Notes: generated from the sequence alone by a model not told the origin. A DNA stretch of 64,000 bases from Desulfonema magnum (GCF_017377395.1 NZ_CP061800.1:6903633-6967632), one strand, 5' to 3'. Counted from the first letter of the stretch, positions 53,312-63,201 are shown. A program made the numbers and translations.

Positions 53312-53494
53312 ACCCATCAGATTTATTGCGCTCAGGTGCCGCGGAGATTTCTCTGGTAGAGATTGGATGAATATGAACCCACTTTAATCCTTAACAGACG
53401 GCCACTGTCGTGCTTCCGGATTTTATAAAATCAAGGGATGAGAACTGAACACCGGAGATATCCTAATTCTCAATTCTCAATTCTCAATTTTCAA

Positions 53495-54160
53495 TTATTT
53501 CAGTTTGCGAGGATATGAAACGCGTTCCTGTTCATCAATGACAACAACGCCCTGTTTGATCAGGTTCCGCAAAATGGTTTCCGGCCTGACTTCGCCCTGT
53601 CCTCTGCAAAAGGATTTAATACTGTTGGATAACGCTATTTTCTTTGCAGGACGGTTTTTTGCGGTTTGCAAACACGTTGAAAAGTATTTCTCAACCGCGT
53701 CTTTGTTTGATAAACGAACCGGGGGTTTTCTGATCTTCCCTTTGGCTCCTGAATCGGACTTGGTTGTAACACTCGCAGCTCTGCCGTTAATGCGCTTCAC
53801 TTTACGATCTGCGCTTCGCAGCATTTCAGCCACATAATCCAAATCAGAATCCTGGGAAAAAATAAGAAACTCCGTGTCCGGGGGCATTTCAGCCGCCAGT
53901 TTTCCCGCCCAGAACGCCAGCCCGAAATCCGCGGCATTCTTCCCATTCTTCTTCATTCGCACAATTTCCAATTTGCCTTCGCTCATGGCCGAAGCAAGAA
54001 GCGGGATCAGACTCAGGTGAACTTTGGGATCACTGCCGCCGTAACACCCGATGATTTTTGAAAAATCGCCGAGGGTCCGGGGCAGTTCCTCAATCTGATT
54101 CGGACAGTTGTCAATATCAATCAGTAATGCGCTTGAACGTTGATTTTCGCATAACTTCAA
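53495..54160 (-). CDS. NYN-domain (PIN-like) nuclease family protein
   Basis: About 221 residues from the TTG at 54160, chosen because it lies just after the stop codon of the upstream glutamate-synthase gene; an ATG at 54271 would overlap that gene by 110 bp. NYN domain: ALLIDIDNCPNQIEELPRTL with the first acidic cluster, KIIGCYGGSDPKVH, KNAADFGLAFWAGKLAA and FLIFSQDSDLDYVAEML with the second. The family is related to PIN ribonucleases and is presumed to cleave RNA. The C-terminal 100 residues form a basic region and a small winged-helix-like segment. A (caattct)n array follows the stop. Confidence 0.78.
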   Translation of the reverse strand: MKLCENQRSSALLIDIDNCPNQIEELPRTLGDFSKIIGCYGGSDPKVHLSLIPLLASAMSEGKLEIVRMKKNGKNAADFGLAFWAGKLAAEMPPDTEFLIFSQDSDLDYVAEMLRSADRKVKRINGRAASVTTKSDSGAKGKIRKPPVRLSNKDAVEKYFSTCLQTAKNRPAKKIALSNSIKSFCRGQGEVRPETILRNLIKQGVVVIDEQERVSYPRKLK

Positions 54161-54161
54161 T

Positions 54162-56492
54162 TCAATCCATCGGCTCGTTTTCCATAAGATTCCAGACACC
54201 GCACGGACAAGCCTGCGCACAGAATCCGCACCCGATGCATCTTGTTTCATCCACATCATATCTGAATTCACCGTTTTCCGTCTCCTGTCTGCTGATTGCT
54301 GACTGAGGACACACCGTCACACACAAACTGCAATCCCTGCATGTGCCGCAAGACGAACATTGTGACCCGCAGTGATCCATATCGTTAAATTCCGTTATCC
54401 TCGGATCAAAATATTCCAGTGTCACCCGGGCGCGGTCAATCATCTCACGGCGATGGTCTGAGGGGCGTCCGCTTTTAAAAATGTCCATAATGGCCCGGGC
54501 CGCTTTGCGGCCGGCCCCGATGGCATCTGTCAGAAGTCCCGGTCTGACCACATCTCCGATAGCGAAAACCTTGGGATCCGTGGTCTGATAATATTCGTTT
54601 ACTTTGACAAATCCCCGTTCAGTTTCCACATTTTCCGGAAGAAATTCAATATCCGGGGCATCTCCGATGGAGATGACAACCGTATCCGCAGGCAACATTT
54701 CGCCGCTATCAAGTTTTACGCCCTGTTTGGTGATTTCTTTGGTAAATACCGGCCATCTGAATTTCGCGCCCGCGGCCTCGGCCGCGTCCCTTTCATGACC
54801 AAAGGACAAAGGTTCCTGAATATCCAGAAGCGTGATATCTTTGGCCCCGAGCCGGTGAGCTTCCGTGGCAACGTCGCAGCCCACATTCCCCGCACCGATG
54901 ATGACCACTCTTTTTCCCGGCCGGATATTATTTGCTTTTGCCTGTGAAAGAAACTCAAGGGCAGGTATCATTCGCTCGTTTCCGGGAACAGGGGGAATTC
55001 TGGGTTTCTGCGCGCCTGCCGCGATAACAATAAAATCAAAATCTTGCTGAAGCTTTTCCACGTCATGACGTTCAAGACGTTGCTGAAGATGAACATGAGG
55101 AATGACTTTTCTGATTCTTTCCAATTCTGTTGAGATGACTTCATCGGGAATACGGCTCCCCGGAATTACAGACGTTATTTTTCCGCCCAGCTTTTTTGCC
55201 ATATCATAGACGATTGCCTTATGCCCATTCTGGCGGAGCTGCCAGGCCACGGAAATGCCTGCGGGGCCGCCGCCGATGATGGCAATACGTTTCCCGCTCT
55301 CCAGAGGGAGGCTCGGAAGCTCTGCCTGAATGCTTGCTTTTCCCAACTGGGTCACGTCAACCGGCGTCATGGATGCGGATTGCCGGGTACATGCCTGCAT
55401 ACAGAGATTGGGGCAGAGATATCCGCAGACTGACGCGGGAAAAGGGGTATAGGAAAGCGCGAGATCAACCGCCTCATCCACACGGCCCTCCCGTATGAGA
55501 CGCCATCGCTCCTGAACCGGAATCCCCGTGGGACAGGTTGCCTCACACGGGGCCATGTATTTCCGATTTTCCCACACTGGCACAAAACGTCGTAAGTCCC
55601 CTGTGGTAATGAGGGGGATGGGACTTGTGTCCATATCGGTCAGATCGCCAATCAGTCCGCCCCTGCCAAGTTCTTTGTTCCAGACTTGTTCTCGGAAAGA
55701 TGCCATGGAACGGGTCTGACGGGAAATCTTTTCGCTGGCTGTCCGGGCAGCCAGCAGTTGCCACTCTTTCCGATCTGAGAGCTTTTGAAAAAGTTCGGGC
55801 TGGGCAATGCGTTCCAGATAGCGTCTGAGGTTTTCTAACAGCCAGAGCCAGTCTTCGTCCATGATGGGAATGAGTTTCGCGTCATTCTGGCTGAATCCCT
55901 CATGGGGACCGCGGAAGAAAACCTTACCGCCCACCATTCCCACAAAAGGGCGATACCCCAGGACATTGTTCGGATTCTGAGATTTATGTCCGCAAATGAC
56001 CGCGATGCCGCCCGCCATGAATTCACCAAAATAATCTCCGGCTGACCCCAGGACCCAGAGTTCCGGAGGATCAAAACGGGGATTATGTTTGGTCATGGTC
56101 ATTCCCCGGGCACCGATATTTCCGGAAATATAAATTTTTCCCTGGGACATGGCATTTGCCGCGCCGTTTGCCGCGCTCCCGTGAACCACAATGGTTGCGC
56201 CCGCGTTCAGCCATCCCACATCATCGGAAGCCGGCCCGAAGACATCTATAAACGTATTGGGAAAGCCCATGGACCCCGTGCGCTGTCCTGAATGCCCCGT
56301 TATTTTTACACAAACATTCTGATTGTTCGCTTTCCAAAGCCGCCCCCCGATGCCATGCTGACCAAAAGCTTCAACCTCCAGATGCCTGTATCCCCGTTCA
56401 ACAGCATCCTGAATTTTTTCCTCCAGAACACGGGAATCAAGACGTATTTCATTTCTTTTGCCTGAAATTACGTAATATTGTTCTTTATTCAT
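54162..56492 (-). CDS. Glutamate synthase subunit: GXGXG domain fused to GltD-like oxidoreductase and ferredoxin
   Basis: 776 residues. Residues about 15-235 are the GXGXG domain that forms the C-terminus of classical GltB (YRHLEVEAFGQHGIGGRLW, GSAANGAANAMSQGKIYISG). From about 310 a GltD-like part follows: iron-sulfur cysteines CEATCPTGIPVQERW and CGYLCPNLCMQACTRQ, FAD site IAIIGGGPAGISVAW near 400, NAD(P) site VVIIGAGNVGCDVATEA near 530. The last 70 residues are a two-cluster ferredoxin (CGTCRDCSLCVTVCP, CIGCGFCAQACPCGVW). Takes electrons from NAD(P)H or ferredoxin for glutamate formation. Ribosome binding site ttggagaaactga. Last of three glutamate synthase genes in order on the minus strand. 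Confidence 0.92.
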   Translation of the reverse strand: MNKEQYYVISGKRNEIRLDSRVLEEKIQDAVERGYRHLEVEAFGQHGIGGRLWKANNQNVCVKITGHSGQRTGSMGFPNTFIDVFGPASDDVGWLNAGATIVVHGSAANGAANAMSQGKIYISGNIGARGMTMTKHNPRFDPPELWVLGSAGDYFGEFMAGGIAVICGHKSQNPNNVLGYRPFVGMVGGKVFFRGPHEGFSQNDAKLIPIMDEDWLWLLENLRRYLERIAQPELFQKLSDRKEWQLLAARTASEKISRQTRSMASFREQVWNKELGRGGLIGDLTDMDTSPIPLITTGDLRRFVPVWENRKYMAPCEATCPTGIPVQERWRLIREGRVDEAVDLALSYTPFPASVCGYLCPNLCMQACTRQSASMTPVDVTQLGKASIQAELPSLPLESGKRIAIIGGGPAGISVAWQLRQNGHKAIVYDMAKKLGGKITSVIPGSRIPDEVISTELERIRKVIPHVHLQQRLERHDVEKLQQDFDFIVIAAGAQKPRIPPVPGNERMIPALEFLSQAKANNIRPGKRVVIIGAGNVGCDVATEAHRLGAKDITLLDIQEPLSFGHERDAAEAAGAKFRWPVFTKEITKQGVKLDSGEMLPADTVVISIGDAPDIEFLPENVETERGFVKVNEYYQTTDPKVFAIGDVVRPGLLTDAIGAGRKAARAIMDIFKSGRPSDHRREMIDRARVTLEYFDPRITEFNDMDHCGSQCSSCGTCRDCSLCVTVCPQSAISRQETENGEFRYDVDETRCIGCGFCAQACPCGVWNLMENEPMD

Positions 56493-56544
56493 TCAGTTTC
56501 TCCAAATCAGTTATCAGTTATCACTTCTCACTGATATCACTGAA

Positions 56545-58179
56545 TTATACCACATATTTAATACTCAGCCGTTCAGCCGCGTTATAGTCACTTATTCCCA
56601 GAGCGTCTGACATGCCAATGGGCAGAGCTGTTGATCTTCCCAGAGGTGCGACGATCTTTTTTAATTCCGTGTCAAAACTCAGAAACACATCCACGACACG
56701 CTGCGCCACATCTTCCGGGTCCAGACGCCGGTAAAGACGGGGATCCTGGGAGGTAATTCCTTTGGGACAGCGCCCGATGTTGCAGATGTTACATCTGTCC
56801 GTTTCCGATCCCAGACATCCTGCCGCAGCCTGCATAATGTACTTTCCAATCTGGACACCGCTCGCGCCCAGCATGATCAGCGCGGCCGCGTTTGCAGCCA
56901 GGTTTCCGCTTTTTCCCACACCGCCACCGGCAAACAACGGAATTTCATTCTGATTTCCTGTCTTCACAAGATTCAGATAACAGTCCCGGACATTGCTTGC
57001 AATGGGATATCCCATGTGGTTCATGGATACATTATAGGCCGCGCCGGTTCCGCCGTCCTCCCCGTCAATGGCAAGTCCCGAGGCATATGGATTCCGGGTG
57101 AGATTGTTTAACACGGCAAGCGATGTGGAAGTTGCTGAAATTTTAGGATATACAGGAACTCTGAATCCCCACGCCATGTACATGGACTGAATCATCTTGG
57201 CAACAGACTCTTCAATGGAATATTGTGTCTGATGCGTGGGCGGACTGGGAAGACTCACCCCCGCGGGAACCCCGCGAATCGCGGCAATCAGTTTGTTCAC
57301 CTTGTACCACATGAGCAGGCCCCCGTCCCCGGGTTTTGCGCCCTGTCCGTATTTGATTTCAATCGCGCAGGGGTCTTCCTTCATTTCCGGTATGGCGTGG
57401 ATAATCTCATCCCAGCCAAAATAACCGCTGGCAATCTGAAGAATGACATATTTCAGAAATCTGGACCGGAGCAGTCTGGGGGGGCATCCGCCTTCGCCCG
57501 TGCAGATACGGACCGGCATTCCCAATTCTTCATTCAGATAGGTGACACCCATCTGAAGCCCTTCCCACATGGTCGGGGACAAGGCTCCGAATGACATTGA
57601 TCCGATAATCAGCGGATAAATTTCTCTGACCGGGGGTATCCAGCCGTTTTGCCTGAGATGTTTCAAATTCTCTTCAGGCGGCAAAACCCTTCCTAAAAGA
57701 GTGCGGAGTTCAAATTCATGGCGTCCCGCGTCCAAAGCAGGGTCGGTCAGCATGGATATCCTGATGAACTTAATCTGATCCAGAATGCCTCCGGGAACAT
57801 TGCGCCGGCCTCCCCGCCGCCGGGGCTGTCCGCCCCGGTCAAAATGGAATTTCAGCTTATCTGCCTCATCGCTCCGGTACGGCATAATCGCGTCATTGGG
57901 ACAGACCATGTTGCACACAGCGCATCCCACGCACGCATAAGCCGGATCTGTTTTCTGGCGAATGCCGTAATATATTTTGTAATCAGCCGATGATGTTTTT
58001 TCAATATCCACAGACGCGTGAATGGTTCTTTTACGAAATACCCCCAGTTCAATGGCATTTACAGGACATACGGCTGTGCAGCTCCCGCAAAGGGTGCATT
58101 TGTCCTTATTCCAGAGAATCTGCCAGGGCAGATCCTTTACGCTTAACGTAGAAGGGGTAATGGCTCTGTCTGACGACAT
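56545..58179 (-). CDS. Glutamate synthase FMN-binding central subunit with N-terminal ferredoxin
   Basis: 544 residues. The N-terminus has two 4Fe-4S motifs (CTLCGSCTAVCPVNAI, CVGCAVCNMVCPNDAI). The rest is the GltB synthase domain that combines 2-oxoglutarate and ammonia: GEGGCPPRLLRSRFLKYVIL, IEIKYGQGAKPGDGGLL, SPPTHQTQYSIEE, LAIDGEDGGTGAAYN, GGGVGKSGNLAANAAALIML and the 3Fe-4S cysteines in CNICNIGRCPKGI. This short form is the archaeal-type glutamate synthase. Ribosome binding site aggaggtttccat. Its start overlaps the amidotransferase gene by 37 bp. Confidence 0.94.
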   Translation of the reverse strand: MSSDRAITPSTLSVKDLPWQILWNKDKCTLCGSCTAVCPVNAIELGVFRKRTIHASVDIEKTSSADYKIYYGIRQKTDPAYACVGCAVCNMVCPNDAIMPYRSDEADKLKFHFDRGGQPRRRGGRRNVPGGILDQIKFIRISMLTDPALDAGRHEFELRTLLGRVLPPEENLKHLRQNGWIPPVREIYPLIIGSMSFGALSPTMWEGLQMGVTYLNEELGMPVRICTGEGGCPPRLLRSRFLKYVILQIASGYFGWDEIIHAIPEMKEDPCAIEIKYGQGAKPGDGGLLMWYKVNKLIAAIRGVPAGVSLPSPPTHQTQYSIEESVAKMIQSMYMAWGFRVPVYPKISATSTSLAVLNNLTRNPYASGLAIDGEDGGTGAAYNVSMNHMGYPIASNVRDCYLNLVKTGNQNEIPLFAGGGVGKSGNLAANAAALIMLGASGVQIGKYIMQAAAGCLGSETDRCNICNIGRCPKGITSQDPRLYRRLDPEDVAQRVVDVFLSFDTELKKIVAPLGRSTALPIGMSDALGISDYNAAERLSIKYVV

Positions 58180-59273
58180 ATGGAAACCTCCTGACGATCC
58201 GGACCTACAATGGCTGTATCCAGATGCATGGGTTGAAAATCTTTGCTTTTGTCACGATCCGGTATCACCGCATCAAGACCACATACTTCAGAAGAAAAGG
58301 CAAACATGCCGGGCCTGCCCCCGACCACGCCGGGGCGGAGCTTTTTCCGATCCTGAACCATAAAGAGGCTGTGGTCAGGAAGGCTTCCGATCACACAGTT
58401 GGGCCCGTCAATGATCAGTCGTCTGCATGAGTGTTTCAGATGTTTTAAAAAATTTCCATTGGGATGCGCTTCAATGCTTTTATCCTGAAGCGGTGTGATG
58501 ATATGTTTATATGTCTGAATATCAAGTCCCAGTTTCGTAAGGGTATAATGCAGAATATGTGTGAAAATTTCCGAGTCGGACTGATATCCGGTATATCCGT
58601 GAAAGTCTCTTGAGATTAAATATTCCTTTATGGGAATAAACGCTGTATTTTCTCCGTTGGTCATGGTGGAAAATCCCTCAAGGAAGAAGGGATGGCACGC
58701 ATAGAGGTTGATGGCGTAATTTGTGTTCTGCCTGCCCTGGGCCATGACCACCCGCGCCATGAGGTCTTTCCGATCCAGTCCCAGATGACGGGCAACACTC
58801 AGCGGATCACCGATTTCCTTGATCATGATCACATCAGGCCAGAAAGAAAACACGATCATATCCTTTTTTTCTTCACCCATTTTCCGAAGCTCAAGACGCA
58901 TGTTCATCAATCTGCTGTATTTTTCATCACTTGTCAGGTCCTCCCATTCTTCAGGGTATTCATAAGCCCGGATCAGATAGATATCCCGTTTGGGCACGCC
59001 TGGCGGCGGTGTTTTGGGAATTTTAATGGACAATTTATATTTTGTCATAAACCCGATTTCCATCATAAACCCGTCCAGCCTGCGGATGCCTTTTTCGGTG
59101 AAAATTCCCGAAAGGATAGGAGCGTCTTTCATATCATCAAAAGGCCCCCCGAGGTCCCGCAAAAACAGTCCCACCCCGGAACCGTCATGGCCTTCCCGCA
59201 TCACATCCAATGCTTCTATGGCGACCATCGGAGACAGGGGATCTTTGCTGGTTATTGCAAATAAACGACACAT
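58143..59273 (-). CDS. Glutamate synthase glutaminase subunit (class II amidotransferase)
   Basis: 376 residues. Begins MCRLFAITS, so Cys2 becomes the N-terminal nucleophile after Met removal. MREGHDGSGVGLFL, NYAINLYACHPFFL, FSTMTNGENTAF and TGYQSDSEIFTHIL are the class II glutamine amidotransferase core that releases ammonia from glutamine for the synthase subunit. In classical GltB this is the N-terminal domain of one 1500-residue chain; here the three functions are three genes. Ribosome binding site taggagaaataaca. First gene of the set. Confidence 0.92.
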   Translation of the reverse strand: MCRLFAITSKDPLSPMVAIEALDVMREGHDGSGVGLFLRDLGGPFDDMKDAPILSGIFTEKGIRRLDGFMMEIGFMTKYKLSIKIPKTPPPGVPKRDIYLIRAYEYPEEWEDLTSDEKYSRLMNMRLELRKMGEEKKDMIVFSFWPDVIMIKEIGDPLSVARHLGLDRKDLMARVVMAQGRQNTNYAINLYACHPFFLEGFSTMTNGENTAFIPIKEYLISRDFHGYTGYQSDSEIFTHILHYTLTKLGLDIQTYKHIITPLQDKSIEAHPNGNFLKHLKHSCRRLIIDGPNCVIGSLPDHSLFMVQDRKKLRPGVVGGRPGMFAFSSEVCGLDAVIPDRDKSKDFQPMHLDTAIVGPDRQEVSICRQTEPLPLLR

Positions 59274-59694
59274 TGTTATTTCTCCTAGTGCTTAAAAATT
59301 AAAAACCAAAATTTTAATTATAAATTTTATATTAAATATTTTCAAGATTTTTTTAAATAAAATAGAACAAACCTGCTTCAGCCCAATTGTCAAAATGATG
59401 ACAATATGTTAGCAAAATATATCATGCCAAAAATCTGTGAGGGATAAAAAAGAAACCCGGATTTTTCCCCGGAGAGTTTCGCCGGACGGAGTTGCAAACT
59501 CCGTCCGAAACAGTTTCAGTTTATATACAAAAATGGGGGGGGCAGATGGCTGAGAATAGGCTTTTTCAGAGCGTTTTTCTTTTAAATTCAATGAATTTTC
59601 AAGGTTAGCCCACAGAAAGCAAGCGGATTTTATGTTGCTCGGTGTGATATTGGGAACGGCAAGAAGAGACGTTACAAGGCCGGAGCCATCTTTT

Positions 59695-59783
59695 ATCTAC
59701 ACGGATTAGCGATAAGCAAGGATTTTAACGATCTCCGGCTCAGACTGACCTCAAATCCCTGCTTATCACTCATCCATGTAGAT
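59695..59783. repeat. Inverted-repeat element, atctacacggatt family
   Basis: atctacacggattagcgata at 59695 with ggattt, inverted as aaatccctgcttatcactca and catgtagat ending at 59783. A second copy lies at 60909-60987. The remainder of 59274-59862 has no gene; an agaaacccggatttttcc motif lies at 59450. Confidence 0.7.
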
Positions 59784-59862
59784 TGGATTTCGGCGGGAAG
59801 AGCTGATATGACGCATTTTTATAATCTTTATTGGGTTGATCTGGTCCGAGTCCATTCACCCT

Positions 59863-60306
59863 TCATATTTCTTTTGGCAGAAAATCCGTATCCAAAATTT
59901 CTTCCTGAGAATACGGGCATGTTTCAGGAAAGGTTCTCACAGAAAGCCCTGTTTCGGCAGCAGCGGCGTTTTTTGCCCGGGAATAAGCACTGTCAATTCT
60001 TTCATTCAGTTTATGTCTCAGACTCGGGCTGTCCTGTAAAAGACTGTCAATTTCTGATCGCTGCGTCACGATTGTCGATTTCCAGCTCTTGCTTCTGAAA
60101 TCAGCCTCATATTGCCATTTCAGCAGGTGTGTCAGCAACACTGCGAGTCTGCTTACCAGTTCCCTTTTGTCCCGTCTTCCCATGGCTTCTATTTCCTCTG
60201 CAATATTTTCCATATCTGTTTCAGAGAATTTTCCCTCCCGTATCAGCCTGGCGTTCTTCTGAGTCCAGATATAAAAATCTTTTTCATAAAGTTCTGACGC
60301 TTCCAA
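59863..60306 (-). CDS. DUF29-domain protein
   Basis: 147 residues from a TTG at 60306, chosen because aaaggaggcgtctt lies directly upstream; no ATG in frame has a comparable site. ASELYEKDFYIWTQKNARLI, ENIAEEIEAMGRRDKREL, LAVLLTHLLKWQYEADF and SWKSTIVTQRSEIDSLL are typical of DUF29, a helical family common in cyanobacteria and large bacterial genomes, often in many copies and near mobile elements. Function unknown. Confidence 0.82.
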   Translation of the reverse strand: MEASELYEKDFYIWTQKNARLIREGKFSETDMENIAEEIEAMGRRDKRELVSRLAVLLTHLLKWQYEADFRSKSWKSTIVTQRSEIDSLLQDSPSLRHKLNERIDSAYSRAKNAAAAETGLSVRTFPETCPYSQEEILDTDFLPKEI

Positions 60307-60455
60307 AAGACGCCTCCTTTCTGTTGTCTTCAATTTTTCTAAAAAATCAATGTGATTATAACAAGGAAAAACGTGGTCTGCAAGCAAAAAACTTTCTGAA
60401 GATCATTTTGCGATGCGCTCTGTGAAAGTTCATGTGAGCCAGGCTGAGAAACATA

Positions 60456-60590
60456 ATATACCGGAAAGGAGTGCAAAAATGGATCGGAACGGATTTTTTG
60501 CATCCCCATGATATACCGGAAAGGAGTGCAAAAATGGAGCGGAGGAACGGAGCGGATTTTTTGCATCCCTATGATATACCGATGAATTCC
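60456..60590. repeat. Two direct copies of a palindromic unit
   Basis: atataccggaaaggagtgca occurs at 60457 and 60512, each followed by an atttttgcatccc arm. Non-coding. Related to the gagtgcgg motifs elsewhere. Confidence 0.55.
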
Positions 60591-60645
60591 GGGGACACCT
60601 TACTTAATTATTGACAAAAACCAAAAGAAAAATAAGTTCATACAG

Positions 60646-60743
60646 GTTGGGTTGAGGAACGAAACCCAACATTTTCGTCAGTCATCAAAGATGAGCGATG
60701 TTCGTCGGTGTTGGGTTTCGTTCCTCAACCCAACCTGCACAAC
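60646..60743. repeat. Long inverted repeat, aggttgggttgaggaacgaa family
   Basis: aggttgggttgaggaacgaa and acccaac at 60646 are inverted at the right as gttgggtttcgttcctcaac and ccaacct ending at 60743. The same element cuts the Bro-N gene at 23498-23592; degenerate single arms are at 60868-60893 and 63116-63141. Confidence 0.75.
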
Positions 60744-60908
60744 TCATATATTATCCATTGCCACAAATATATCGTCCCTACGGGACTCGGAAACACGGGG
60801 GCATGCCATTGCTACAAATATGCCGTCCCTACGGGACTCTTCAAACCTCCCTCAAAAAAGCGAGCGTAGGTCGGGCTGAACAACGAAACCCGACATTTTC
60901 CGGATCTC

Positions 60909-60987
60909 ATCTACACGGATTGGTGATAAGCAAGGATTTTTTGCACCTCTGATCTGAAATACCTGCTTATCAATAATCCATGTAGAT
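60909..60987. repeat. Inverted-repeat element, atctacacggatt family
   Basis: Left atctacacggattggtgata, right cttatcaataatccatgtag ending at 60987. Second copy of the element at 59695-59783. Confidence 0.7.
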
Positions 60988-61015
60988 TGTAGGACAACCC
61001 TGCCTACACAACTGC

Positions 61016-61123
61016 GAAAAATAATTTTCGCACTCCGGAATTTTTGCGAAAAATAATTTTCGCACTCCGGAATTTTTGCGAAAAATGATTTTCGCACTCC
61101 GGAATTTTTGCGAAAAATAATTT
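61016..61123. repeat. 31-bp tandem repeat, left half, split by an insertion sequence
   Basis: Unit gaaaaataattttcgcactc plus cggaatttttgc, repeated about 3.5 times with small variants. It continues on the other side of the insertion sequence at 62841-62960, so the element landed inside one array. Confidence 0.85.
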
Positions 61124-62840
61124 GGGTGCGGCTCTTTTAGGTCGAGTGGAAAATTCAATCATATATAAATGATACAAATTTTTATCCTTGATTTTTTATG
61201 TATTATTTGCTATGTATGAAAAGTGGACAGTCATATGAGGGAAATGCTGATAAATGGCAAACAGGAAAGAAAATCATAATTGTCGTCCTTGTCAACAACA
61301 GAAGTTGCCTTCGCCGCCTCGACAGAGAAATATCTGGAACTCATCGGCCATCTGGAGTTGCCTGAAAGTCATTCTATGACTCACAGTGATTTGGAAAATC
61401 TTTTGTCCGGCGAAGGCCGCGAACTGATGCGAAGACTCATGGAAGATCATCTGAGAATCCGGGCTTGCGGAGATGACGTATGGAAATCCGTGACCGGTTC
61501 CGATGGCATTGAACGAACTCATAAGATATTGCGGGAAAGGACAGTGATGACAGTGTTCGGGAAGGTGAGAATAAAACGCACAGGTTATTCGCGTCCCGGG
61601 AAGAGCAGTCTGTTTCCCCTGGATGCTGTCCTGAATCTTCCCGAAGGCATCCATTCTTACGGAATCAGAAAGGCACTTGCCCTGGAAGTCTCGAAAAGTT
61701 CTTTTTCGGAAGCGACAGATTCGATCAGACGGCAGACCGGAGTGAGAATGCATAAAAGACAGGCGGAACACCTGTCCCGGAAGGCGGTGCGGTGTTTTGA
61801 CGAGTATTATGAGCAGACTTGCAGCCTCCTGCCCGGGGAGGCGGAAAAACTGCCTTTGCTGATTCTGACAACGGATGGCAAGGGAATAGTTGTCAGGAAG
61901 GAGGATCTGAGGGAGGAGACAAGGAAAAAGGCTGAAAATGCCCGAAGAAAGCTGAATAAGAGAATCTCCAAGGGAGAAAAGAAAAATCGTAAGCGCATGG
62001 CAACTGTCGCGTCAGTTTATCATATGGAGAGATTTGTACGCTCCCCCGAATCTGTGGCAGGAGAATTCGCACCGGAATCGGAATCGGAAAAAAAAGGAAG
62101 GCCCCGCCCCGTGGCAAAGAGGGTGTGGGCAAGTCTGGAGAAAAGTCGGGAGGATGTCATTCGTGAGATTTTCGAGGAGGCTCTGAGAAGAGACCCGTCA
62201 AACAGCAAAAAGTGGGTGTGTCTGGTTGATGGGGATCCTCATCAGTTGAAAAGTGTCAACAGGCAGATCGAAAAATTTTCGGTGAGCGCCGTGGTGATAC
62301 TGGACATCATTCACGTCATCGAGTATTTGTGGAAAGCTGCGAGGGTTTTTCATGATGAGGCAAGCAGGACATCCGAAAAATGGGTCTCAGAACGTCTTCT
62401 GGGAATATTGCGGGGCAGAGCCAGTCTTGTTGCCGGGGGGATGAGAAGGTCCGCCACCCTTCTGAAGATAAGACGGAGTTCGAGAAAACCTGTCGATGTG
62501 TGCGCCGACTATCTTCTCAAAAATTCGCCGTATCTGCGTTACAATGAGTATCTCGGAGAGGGATTGCCGATTGCCACAGGTGTGATCGAAGGCGCCTGCC
62601 GGCATCTGATCAGGGACAGGATGGATATCACCGGAGCCCGGTGGAGTCTGGAAGGTGCGGAGGCGGTGCTGAAGCTTCGATCACTGAGATCAAGCGGTGA
62701 TTTTGATGATTATTGGAAATTTTATGAGCTTCAGGAATTTGACAGAAACCATTATTCAAAGTATTCCGACCCGGCCATTCTGGACGAATTGTCATCAAAG
62801 GAATTTGTGGAAGGGAAGTCGACCTAAAAGAGCCGCACCC
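61124..62840 (+). mobile_element. Complete ISKra4-like insertion sequence
   Basis: 1717 bp. Inverted ends: gggtgcggctcttttaggtc at 61124 and the reverse complement ending at 62840; 22 of the first 23 positions match. The 9-bp target duplication aaataattt flanks it at 61115-61123 and 62841-62849. Removing the element and one copy restores an exact unit of the surrounding 31-bp repeat. One full transposase gene, so it may still be active. Confidence 0.88.
61280..62827 (+). CDS. ISKra4-family transposase
   Basis: 515 residues from a TTG preceded by aggaaagaaaatcataa. The family pattern is visible: an N-terminal helical part, ILTTDGKGIVVRKEDLREET near residue 195 with the first Asp, WVCLVDGDPHQLKSVNRQIE and VVILDIIHVIEYLWKAARVF near 335-350 with the second, and GLPIATGVIEGACRHLIRDR near 430-450 with the catalytic Glu, followed by ARWSLEGAEAVLKLRSL. 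A DDE transposase that moves the 61124-62840 element. No frameshift or truncation. Confidence 0.88.
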   Translation: MSSLSTTEVAFAASTEKYLELIGHLELPESHSMTHSDLENLLSGEGRELMRRLMEDHLRIRACGDDVWKSVTGSDGIERTHKILRERTVMTVFGKVRIKRTGYSRPGKSSLFPLDAVLNLPEGIHSYGIRKALALEVSKSSFSEATDSIRRQTGVRMHKRQAEHLSRKAVRCFDEYYEQTCSLLPGEAEKLPLLILTTDGKGIVVRKEDLREETRKKAENARRKLNKRISKGEKKNRKRMATVASVYHMERFVRSPESVAGEFAPESESEKKGRPRPVAKRVWASLEKSREDVIREIFEEALRRDPSNSKKWVCLVDGDPHQLKSVNRQIEKFSVSAVVILDIIHVIEYLWKAARVFHDEASRTSEKWVSERLLGILRGRASLVAGGMRRSATLLKIRRSSRKPVDVCADYLLKNSPYLRYNEYLGEGLPIATGVIEGACRHLIRDRMDITGARWSLEGAEAVLKLRSLRSSGDFDDYWKFYELQEFDRNHYSKYSDPAILDELSSKEFVEGKST

Positions 62841-62960
62841 AAATAATTTTCGCACTCCGGAATTTTTGCGAAAAATAATTTTCGCACTCCGGAATTTTTG
62901 CGAAAAATGATTTTCGCACTCCGGAATTTTTGCGAAAAATAATTTTCGCACTCCGGAGTC
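62841..62960. repeat. 31-bp tandem repeat, right half
   Basis: Continuation of the array at 61016-61123, ending at ttttcgcactccggagtctc. The first nine bases are the target duplication of the insertion sequence. Confidence 0.85.
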
Positions 62961-63201
62961 TCCTGTCAGATTCGGACACAGCATAAATGATGATTGCATC
63001 ATAGTCAATTATGGGAAACCTATGGAAAAATATATGGGAAAAACTATAGCTTTTAATATAAACTTCCTATTTTAAAATTAAATTTTTATGAAAAAATCAG
63101 CAAGCGTAGAGCGTAGGTCGGGTTGAGGAACGAAACCCGACATTTCGTTTTTTTTTCATTTGACACTCAGTCCTCCTTTCTTTATATTTTGTTTTTTAAT
63201 G

